Positions 5,694 to 10,428 of a DNA stretch of 10,428 nucleotides are shown here, in pieces. Numbering within the stretch: position 1 is the stretch's first letter; every line of letters starts with the position of its first letter. The translations under genes and the position numbers were made by a program. The notes beneath the pieces are model-generated. The model did no database searches and was not told where the DNA came from. It worked only from the letters and a program-made list of their open reading frames with translations. Origin of the DNA: Actinotalea sp. (lineage in GTDB: Bacteria; Actinomycetota; Actinomycetes; Actinomycetales; Cellulomonadaceae); assembly GCA_014360395.1 (NCBI GenBank), contig JACIXM010000489.1:1-10428 (forward strand), read 5' to 3'.

Positions 5694-6473
5694 TACGCGC
5701 GTGCGGGCGACAGCGCCAGACGAGCCGCGGATCGGACCGTCAGGGGCCGGTGCCGGGCGCGCCCCGAAGACGGCGGTCCCCAGCCGGACGATCGTGGCGC
5801 CCTCCGCGACGGCGAGCTCGAGGTCGCCGCTCATGCCCATGGACAGCTCGGTCGCGGTGGTGGTCCCCGGCGCACCGGAGCCCACGACCGCGTCGCGCAG
5901 GTCGCGCAGGCGGGTGAAGCCAGCCCGGACGACGGCCTCGTCGTCGGTGTTCGCGCCGATGGTCATGAACCCGACCAGGCGCAGGCGGGGGAGCGCCGCC
6001 ACGGCGGCCGCGAGCTCCGCCGCGTCCTCGGGGTCGGCGCCCGACTTGCTCGGCTCGCCCGAGACGTTGACCTGCACCATGACGTCCAGGTCCCGGTCCG
6101 TCGCGACGCAGCGTCGCGAGAGCCGCTCGGCGAGGGCGAGGGTGTCGACGCTCTGGACGCAGTGCGCCCAGCGCAGGGTGGCGTTGACCTTGTTCGACTG
6201 CAGATGGCCGATGAGGTGCAGCTCGGCCCCGAGGGGCGCGAGCTCCGGAGCCTTGGCCACGAGCTCCTGCACGGTGTTCTCCCCGAGAAGGTCACCGCCG
6301 GCGAGGACCGCCTCCCGGACGACGTCCACGGGCATCCGCTTGGAGGCGAGCAGCAGCCGGACCTGCGCCGGGTCCCGGCCGGCGGCGCGGGCGGCCGCGG
6401 CGATCCGCTCCCGCGCCGCCGCCAGCCGCTCGGCGAGCCCCGCGTCCGTCCGGTCGTCCTGTGCTGCCGTCAC
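5688..6473 (-). CDS. yggS: YggS-family PLP-binding protein (PLPBP/PROSC)
   Basis: A cytoplasmic protein that binds pyridoxal 5'-phosphate and is needed for vitamin B6 and amino/keto acid homeostasis; it has the fold of alanine racemase without a known catalytic activity. The 261-residue product is slightly longer than usual, through a roughly 20-residue C-terminal tail rich in Pro, Gly and Ala. LLASKRMP contains the PLP lysine (Lys45). LGENTVQEL (63-71), HLIGHLQSNKVN (86-97), VQVNVSGEPSKSG (133-145), GFMTIG (168-173), LSMGMSGDLELAV (210-222) and the phosphate-binding end GTAVFG (232-237) follow in family order. The start is a GTG without a Shine-Dalgarno sequence, six bases behind the -10-like TACAGT, so translation is probably leaderless. 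In many bacteria this gene sits with cell-division genes or proC; here it precedes a transferase and is divergent from yccF. The role in B6 homeostasis would also serve PLP enzymes such as IlvE, but no special link is shown. Confidence 0.94.
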   Translation of the reverse strand: MTAAQDDRTDAGLAERLAAARERIAAAARAAGRDPAQVRLLLASKRMPVDVVREAVLAGGDLLGENTVQELVAKAPELAPLGAELHLIGHLQSNKVNATLRWAHCVQSVDTLALAERLSRRCVATDRDLDVMVQVNVSGEPSKSGADPEDAAELAAAVAALPRLRLVGFMTIGANTDDEAVVRAGFTRLRDLRDAVVGSGAPGTTTATELSMGMSGDLELAVAEGATIVRLGTAVFGARPAPAPDGPIRGSSGAVARTRVD

Positions 6474-6493
6474 GTCGCGACTGTAGCCGCGAC
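6474..6493. promoter_or_regulatory. yggS promoter: -10 element inside an inverted repeat
   Basis: On the minus strand TACAGT (6485-6480) is followed by CGCGAC and the GTG start of yggS, so the predicted transcript starts at the start codon. The hexamer is flanked by perfect 6-bp inverted arms GTCGCG (6474-6479) and CGCGAC (6488-6493). The arms may be an operator or a chance GC repeat. Confidence 0.5.
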
Positions 6494-6510
6494 CGGGTCA
6501 GGGGCGGCTC

Positions 6511-6523
6511 CGGTGGATCACCG
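6511..6523. promoter_or_regulatory. Small dyad midway between divergent yggS and yccF
   Basis: CGGTG GAT CACCG has 5-bp arms and lies about 37 bases from each of the two predicted start sites, a position from which one factor could act on both genes. The evidence is symmetry and position only. Confidence 0.25.
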
Positions 6524-6543
6524 ATGTGCGCGGGGCCCGCCGT

Positions 6544-6553
6544 GGGGGAGGCT
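6544..6553 (+). promoter_or_regulatory. yccF start signals (SD or -10-like element)
   Basis: Two readings overlap. GGGGGAGG (6544-6551) could be a Shine-Dalgarno sequence eight bases before the GTG at 6560. GAGGCT (6548-6553) ends exactly six bases before the GTG, as in the leaderless genes nearby, but lacks the first T of TANNNT. I cannot decide between them. Confidence 0.4.
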
Positions 6554-6559
6554 GGCGTC

Positions 6560-6958
6560 GTGAAAGCGCTCCTGAACGTCATCTGGCTCTTCTTCGCCGG
6601 GGCCTGGCTCGCCCTCGGCTACGTGGTGGCCGGGATCATCTGCTTCCTGCTGATCGTCACGATCCCGTTCGGGATCGCGTCCTTCCGGATCGCCGGCTAC
6701 GTGCTGTGGCCGTTCGGCCGGACGGTCGTCGACAAGCCCACCGCGGGTGCCTGGTCGACGCTGGGCAACGTCATCTGGCTGGTCGTCGCCGGCGTCTGGC
6801 TCGCGATCGGGCACGTCCTCACCGCCGTCCCGCTCTTCCTGTCGATCATCGGCATCCCCCTGGGGATCGCCAACCTCAAGCTCATCCCGATCTCCCTGCT
6901 GCCGCTGGGCAAGGACATCGTGAGCACGGACCGGCCGTTCGCCGCGCCCGCCCGCTGA
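6560..6958 (+). CDS. yccF: YccF-domain inner membrane protein
   Basis: This 132-residue integral membrane protein is built from two tandem copies of the YccF domain, each beginning NVIWL and ending PFGR or PLGK. Copy one (about residues 5-55) contains AGAWLALGYVVAGI and IPFGIASFRIAGYVLWPFGR. Copy two (about 73-122) contains AGVWLAIGHVL and IGIPLGIANLKLIPISLLPLGK. The repeats point to an internal duplication, with hydrophobic segments before each IPFG/IPLG motif. The function of the family is not established. The GTG at 6560 is chosen because it places the first hydrophobic segment at the N-terminus; an in-frame ATG at 6524 would add 12 residues. It is divergent from yggS with an 86-base gap, and a hairpin follows directly after the stop. 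Confidence 0.9.
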   Translation: MKALLNVIWLFFAGAWLALGYVVAGIICFLLIVTIPFGIASFRIAGYVLWPFGRTVVDKPTAGAWSTLGNVIWLVVAGVWLAIGHVLTAVPLFLSIIGIPLGIANLKLIPISLLPLGKDIVSTDRPFAAPAR

Positions 6959-6987
6959 CGCCCATCGACCCTGGGCGAGCGCCGCTC
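6959..6987 (+). terminator. Possible terminator hairpins after yccF
   Basis: CGCCCA (6959-6964) pairs perfectly with TGGGCG (6972-6977) around a seven-base loop, starting at the base after the yccF stop. A second small hairpin, GAGC GCC GCTC, follows at 6977-6987. No T-run is present, so this may be a weak, non-canonical terminator or a transcript end stabiliser. Confidence 0.35.
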
Positions 6988-7056
6988 AGGCCGGGTCGCC
7001 GACGAGGTGGTCCCGCGTCACGGCCCTCGACCCCGTCCGGCCCGTCGTCATGGCAG

Positions 7057-7551
7057 TCAGCCGCGCGCGACGTCGGCCACGGTGGCTGCGGTGAGTCGGA
7101 CGAGGTCCGCCGGGGCGAGGCCGACGTCCAGGCCCCGGCGCCCGCCGGAGACGTAGACGACGTCGAAGAGCTCGACGGTCTCGTCGACGACGGTCCGGTG
7201 CCGGCTGCGCTGGCCCAGGGGGGAGATCCCGCCGACGACGTAGCCGGTCGCCCGCTCGGCCACGGGTCTGTCGGCCATGACCGCCCGCTTCCCGCCGACG
7301 GCCTGGGCGAGTGCCTTGAGGTCGAGCATCCCGGTGACGGGCACGACGGCGACCGTGAGCTCGCCGTCCACCACGGCCAGGAGCGTCTTGAAGACCTGCT
7401 CCGCAGGCACGCCGATCGCCCGCGCGGCCTCCAGGCCGTAGCCGAGGTCCGAGCCCGGGTCGTGCTCGTAGGGGTGGACGGAGTGCGGCACGCCGGCCGC
7501 GTCCAGGGCGAGCAGCGCCGGCGTCCCCGCCGGACCCTTCTTCTTGACCAC
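7057..7551 (-). CDS. ybaK: Cys-tRNA(Pro) deacylase, YbaK type
   Basis: A trans-editing enzyme that hydrolyses Cys mischarged on tRNA-Pro by prolyl-tRNA synthetase, protecting translation accuracy in the cytoplasm. The 164-residue product has normal length. The N-terminus is basic (MVKKKGPAGTPALLALDAAGV). YEHDPGS (28-34) and GLEAARAIGVPAEQVFKTLL (39-58) carry the conserved lysine (Lys55) of YbaK/ProX proteins. VVPVTGMLDLKALA (69-82) and ATGYVVGGISPLGQ (101-114) are further signatures; the GGISPLG loop lies in the tRNA/aminoacyl site. It starts with a GTG without a Shine-Dalgarno sequence, six bases behind TAGAGT. The 5' end lies in a large palindrome (7549-7578). The gene is divergent from a predicted lipoprotein and convergent with yccF. 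A general YbaK-like deacylase with another mischarged substrate cannot be excluded. Confidence 0.93.
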   Translation of the reverse strand: MVKKKGPAGTPALLALDAAGVPHSVHPYEHDPGSDLGYGLEAARAIGVPAEQVFKTLLAVVDGELTVAVVPVTGMLDLKALAQAVGGKRAVMADRPVAERATGYVVGGISPLGQRSRHRTVVDETVELFDVVYVSGGRRGLDVGLAPADLVRLTAATVADVARG

Positions 7552-7578
7552 GTCGGGACTCTACGAGAGCCCGACGTG
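7549..7578. promoter_or_regulatory. 30-bp near-perfect palindrome over the ybaK start and -10
   Basis: CACGTCGGG (7549-7557) and CCCGACGTG (7570-7578) are perfect 9-bp inverted arms. Inside them CTCT (7559-7562) and AGAG (7566-7569) continue the symmetry, leaving only A7558 unpaired and a three-base centre ACG. On the minus strand it contains the -10-like TAGAGT (7563-7558), the predicted transcription start and the GTG start codon of ybaK. It could be a strong operator that blocks ybaK, or form a hairpin in transcripts crossing it. Confidence 0.6.
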
Positions 7579-7639
7579 CCTCCGGCGCGCCGTGGTGGCC
7601 GGAAGGGTGAACGGGGCACCCGACGCCGGTCTGGTCTGC

Positions 7640-7645
7640 TTCGAT
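7640..7645 (+). promoter_or_regulatory. Weak -10-like element for the lipoprotein gene
   Basis: TTCGAT ends six bases before the ATG at 7652, repeating the spacing of the nearby leaderless genes, but its second base is T instead of A. No good Shine-Dalgarno sequence is seen closer to this start. Confidence 0.3.
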
Positions 7646-7651
7646 GGTGCG

Positions 7652-8017
7652 ATGCACCGCTCGATCTCCGTCGCGGCCTCCCTCGCGGTCCTGCTCGTGA
7701 CCGGATGCTCGGGCGGGACCGGGACCCCCGCCGAGCAGGACGTCGCCGTCTGCCTCTCACCCGAGGGCGAGCTGCCCTCGACCGGCAGCGTGAACGTCGA
7801 GTTCCGCCAGGAGGGGGAGGTGGTGGCGACGGTGAGCGGGCCGGTCGGGTTCGCCCTCGGCGCCCGTCTCCCCGCGGGTGTGGTCCAGGTCTACGTGAAC
7901 GGCGAGCTGCACGGGACGGCCGGCACCGACGACCCGGGCGCGCCCGGCGGCGACGGCGGGACCGTGGGGTCCACGTACCTGTCCGGGCCCGGCTGCCCCG
8001 ACCCGCCTCTCGGCTGA
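7652..8017 (+). CDS. Small predicted lipoprotein of unknown function
   Basis: The 121-residue product starts with a clear lipoprotein signal: MHR, a hydrophobic run (ISVAASLAVLLV) and the lipobox VTGC with Cys19, followed by a flexible Gly/Thr/Pro/Ser stretch. The mature part should be anchored on the outside of the cytoplasmic membrane. It contains a predicted beta-rich core (SVNVEFRQEGEVVATVSGPVGFALGARLPAGVVQVYVNGELHGTA in consecutive pieces, about residues 46-95), a Gly/Asp-rich loop, and two further cysteines (Cys34 and Cys115) that could form a disulfide. I do not recognise a named domain. The ATG is chosen because it produces the signal sequence; the frame is open further upstream through the palindrome, but without a plausible product. 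It is divergent from ybaK and convergent with the helicase gene, so neighbours give no functional hint. Confidence 0.8.
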   Translation: MHRSISVAASLAVLLVTGCSGGTGTPAEQDVAVCLSPEGELPSTGSVNVEFRQEGEVVATVSGPVGFALGARLPAGVVQVYVNGELHGTAGTDDPGAPGGDGGTVGSTYLSGPGCPDPPLG

Positions 8018-8072
8018 CGGACCTCAGGCGCCCGGCACGTCGCCACCGGCTGACGCGGCGCGCGGTCGGGTC

Positions 8073-10428
8073 TCAGAGACGTCCGGCGGCCGTGACGACG
8101 AGCGCCGGCTCGCCCCGCTCGTCGCTCGCCGCGAGGTCGACGACGGCGTCGATCCGCCAGTCGCGGTCGCCCGCCGGGTCGTCGAGGACCTGGCGGACCT
8201 CCCACCGCTCGCCGCCACCGTCGGCCGGCCGCTCGGTGATCATCAGCAGTGCGGGACCGCGGGCGTCCGGGCCGGTGCCCATCTCCGCGTGCTCGTCGAA
8301 GTAGGGGTCCAGGGCGTCGGCCCAGCGGTCGGCGTCCCACACGGCGCCGTCGGCGTCGACGTCGCCCAGGGCGCCCAGGGCCTCCCAGCGCTCGCGGGCC
8401 GCCAGCTCGACGCGGCGGAAGAGCGCGTTGCGGACGAGCACCCGGAACGCGCGGCGGTTCGCCGTGACCCGGGTCGCCGCGACGCCGTCGTCGTCCGGCT
8501 GCTGCGCTGCGGCGGTGGCGAACGCCTCGGGGTCGCGCAGCCGCTCCCACTCGTCCAGCAGGCTCGAGTCGGTGCCGCGGACGAGCTCGCCCAGCCACTC
8601 GAGCAGGTCCTCGAGCTGCTCGTCCCGCCGCTCGGCCGGGACGGTCTGGCGCAGCGTCCGGTAGGCGTCGGCGAGGTAGCGCAGGAGCACGCCCTCCGTG
8701 CGCTCCAGGCCGTAGACGGAGACGAACTCGGTGAAGGTCATCGCGCGCTCGTGCAGGTCGCGGACGACCGACTTGGGCGAGATCTCGTGGTCGGCCACCC
8801 ACGGGTTGCTGCGGCGGTAGATCATGAACGTCGCCTCGAGCAGCTCGGCCAGCGGCTTGGGGTAGGTGACGTCCTCCAGGAGGGCCATCCGCTCGTCGTA
8901 GTCGTAGCCCTCGGCCTTCATCGCGGCGACGGCCTCGCCGCGTGCCCGGTTCTCCTGGGCGGCGAGGACCTGGCGGGGGTCGTCGAGGATCGCCTCGACG
9001 ACCGAGACGACGTCGAGGGCGTACGACGGCGCCTCGCGGTCCAGGACGTCCAGCGCCGCGTAGGCGAACGGGGACAGGGCCTGGTTGAGGGCGAAGTCCG
9101 GCGGTACGTCCACGGTGAGGCGGACCGTCCACCCCGCGCCGTCCGCGCACCGCACGCGCTCGACGACGCCTGCGGTGCGCAGCGACCGGTAGATCCGCAC
9201 GGCCTGGCGCACGTGCCGGCCGCGGGCGGCCTCCGGCTCGTGGTTGTCCGTGAGGAGCCGGCGCATCGCCGCCACCGGATCGCCGGGCCGGGAGAGCACG
9301 TTGAGCACCATCGCGTGGGTCACCGCGAAGCTCGACGTCAGCGGCTCCGGCGGGGCGTCCCGCAGCCGCTCGAAGGTCTTGTCCGTCCAGTTGACCGCGC
9401 CCTCAGGGGCCTTCTTGCGGACGATCTTCTTGAGCTTCTTCGGGTCGTCGCCCGCCTTGGCGAGCAGCTTGCGGTTCTCGATGACGTGGTCCGGTGCCAT
9501 GACGAGCACCTCGCCGAGCGTGTCGAAGCCCGCGCGGCCGGCCCGCCCGGCGATCTGGTGGAACTCCCGCGCGGACAGGTGCCGCATGCGCACGCCGTCG
9601 TACTTGACCAGCGAGGTGAGCACGACCGTCCGGATGGGCACGTTGATGCCGACGCCGAGGGTGTCGGTCCCGCAGACGACGGTGAGCAGCCCTTTCTGGG
9701 TGAGGCGCTCCACGACCCGCCGGTAGCGCGGCAGCATCCCGGCGTGGTGCACCCCCACGCCGTGCCGCAGCAGGCGCGACAGGGTCTTGCCGAACCCGGT
9801 GCCGAACCGGAACGCGCCGAGCTCCTCGGCGATCCGGTCGCGCTGCTGGCGCGAGGCGACGGTCGTCGACAGCAGCGCCTGCGCGCGCTCGACCGCGTCC
9901 TTCTGCGTGAAGTGCACGAGGTAGACCGGCGCGCGGTGGGTCTGCACGAGCTCTTCGACGACCTCGTGCAGCGGCTCCACCACGTAGGAGAAGGTCAGCG
10001 GGACGGGGCGCTCGGCGTGCGTCACCTCGGCGACCGGCACGCCGGTGCGCCGCTGGAGGTCCTCCGCGAAGAAGCTCGTGTCGCCGAGCGTCGCGGACAT
10101 GAGGAGGAACTGGGTGCGCGGCAGCTCCAGCAGCGGCACCTGCCAGGCCCAGCCGCGCTGCGGGTCCGCGTAGAAGTGGAACTCGTCCATGACGACCTGG
10201 CCGACGACGTCCTCGCCGGGCACGGCCGGGTCGTCGACGTGGTCCGGTGCCTCGGCCACGCCCTCGCCGGTCCGCAGCGCGATGTTGGCGAGGATCTCGG
10301 CCGTGCAGCAGATGATCGGGGCCCCCGGGTTGACGCTGCTGTCCCCGGTCATCATGCCGACGTTGTCCGAGCCGAACGCTGCCACCAGGTCGAAGAACTT
10401 CTCGCTGACCAGTGCCTTGAGCGGGGCG
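8073..10428 (-). CDS. Ski2-like DEAD/DEAH-box helicase, C-terminal 784 residues (5' end outside window)
   Basis: An ATP-dependent superfamily 2 helicase, probably acting on RNA. The frame continues to the right edge, where the segment PLKALVSEKF matches motif Ia, so the Walker A motif and the true start are missing. Visible motifs in order: the TAEIL block (10306-10293 region), motif II DEFH (10187-10176), motif III MSATL, motif IV region PVYLVHFTQ, HHAGMLPRYRRVVE, motif V VVCGTDTLGVGINVP, and motif VI QIAGRAGRAGFD. The HHAGM and GINVP sequences are typical of the Ski2/Mtr4/HelY branch. About 430 residues follow the helicase core, with a Lys-rich linker (KKLKKIVRKK). This long tail, including YGLERTEGVLLRYLADAYRTL, matches my memory of the actinobacterial helicases carrying DUF3516. 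The biological target is not known from sequence. It is convergent with the lipoprotein gene (55-base gap, no T-run terminator). Confidence 0.92.
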   Translation of the reverse strand, partial: APLKALVSEKFFDLVAAFGSDNVGMMTGDSSVNPGAPIICCTAEILANIALRTGEGVAEAPDHVDDPAVPGEDVVGQVVMDEFHFYADPQRGWAWQVPLLELPRTQFLLMSATLGDTSFFAEDLQRRTGVPVAEVTHAERPVPLTFSYVVEPLHEVVEELVQTHRAPVYLVHFTQKDAVERAQALLSTTVASRQQRDRIAEELGAFRFGTGFGKTLSRLLRHGVGVHHAGMLPRYRRVVERLTQKGLLTVVCGTDTLGVGINVPIRTVVLTSLVKYDGVRMRHLSAREFHQIAGRAGRAGFDTLGEVLVMAPDHVIENRKLLAKAGDDPKKLKKIVRKKAPEGAVNWTDKTFERLRDAPPEPLTSSFAVTHAMVLNVLSRPGDPVAAMRRLLTDNHEPEAARGRHVRQAVRIYRSLRTAGVVERVRCADGAGWTVRLTVDVPPDFALNQALSPFAYAALDVLDREAPSYALDVVSVVEAILDDPRQVLAAQENRARGEAVAAMKAEGYDYDERMALLEDVTYPKPLAELLEATFMIYRRSNPWVADHEISPKSVVRDLHERAMTFTEFVSVYGLERTEGVLLRYLADAYRTLRQTVPAERRDEQLEDLLEWLGELVRGTDSSLLDEWERLRDPEAFATAAAQQPDDDGVAATRVTANRRAFRVLVRNALFRRVELAARERWEALGALGDVDADGAVWDADRWADALDPYFDEHAEMGTGPDARGPALLMITERPADGGGERWEVRQVLDDPAGDRDWRIDAVVDLAASDERGEPALVVTAAGRL

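Noticed and set aside
6526..8304. 592-codon plus-strand frame crossing yccF, ybaK and the lipoprotein gene
   Set aside because: It overlaps three better-supported genes in other frames, and its product is Arg/Pro/Gly-rich with no recognisable domain.
7891..9150. 419-codon minus-strand frame inside the helicase region
   Set aside because: It is a frame-shifted shadow of the helicase gene with an Arg/Gly/Pro-rich product.
1..10428. A novel defence, mobile or secondary-metabolite system
   Set aside because: All recognisable genes are conserved housekeeping or metabolic families; there is no integrase, transposase, toxin-antitoxin pair, CRISPR repeat or biosynthetic enzyme set, and base composition appears uniform apart from the short regulatory sites.

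Overview
The window comes from a strongly GC-rich actinobacterium. The gene content and promoter style fit the Micrococcales (Cellulomonas-like relatives), which is an inference from gene families and from the many starts that lack a Shine-Dalgarno sequence. All eleven protein genes belong to known families or are ordinary small proteins. I see no rRNA, tRNA, CRISPR array, insertion sequence or phage gene. The most interesting content is regulatory: an attenuator before cimA, several promoters placed exactly on start codons, and a set of palindromes in short intergenic regions.

Left part (1-4565, + strand): the end of an ASCH-domain protein, then a branched-chain amino acid block: leuB (3-isopropylmalate dehydrogenase), ilvE (branched-chain aminotransferase), and cimA (citramalate synthase). 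In the 310-base gap before cimA I read a nine-codon leader peptide, MTWITLIIE, with three Ile codons including the rare ATT. It is followed directly by an 11-bp hairpin and an intrinsic terminator with a T-run, which is the layout of a ribosome-mediated transcription attenuator. CimA makes citramalate from pyruvate and acetyl-CoA. LeuB-type enzymes can also oxidise the methylmalate intermediate to 2-oxobutyrate, and IlvE performs the final transamination, so the block can contribute to threonine-independent isoleucine synthesis as well as leucine and valine synthesis. An Ile-sensing switch before cimA fits this.

Middle part (4593-6473, - strand): a xi-class glutathione transferase / glutathionyl-hydroquinone reductase homologue, preceded by an AT-rich 24-bp inverted repeat that looks like a repressor operator, and upstream of it a YggS-type PLP-binding protein.

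Right part (6474-10428): a divergent yccF membrane protein (+); ybaK, a Cys-tRNA(Pro) deacylase (-); a small predicted lipoprotein (+), divergent from ybaK; and the C-terminal majority of a Ski2-like DEAD/DEAH-box helicase (-), which runs off the right edge.

A recurring pattern is a -10-like hexamer ending exactly 6 bases before the start codon (leuB, the cimA leader, yggS, ybaK, and less clearly yccF and the lipoprotein). Transcription would then begin at the start codon and give leaderless mRNAs. By contrast ilvE, cimA and the transferase have readable ribosome binding sites.
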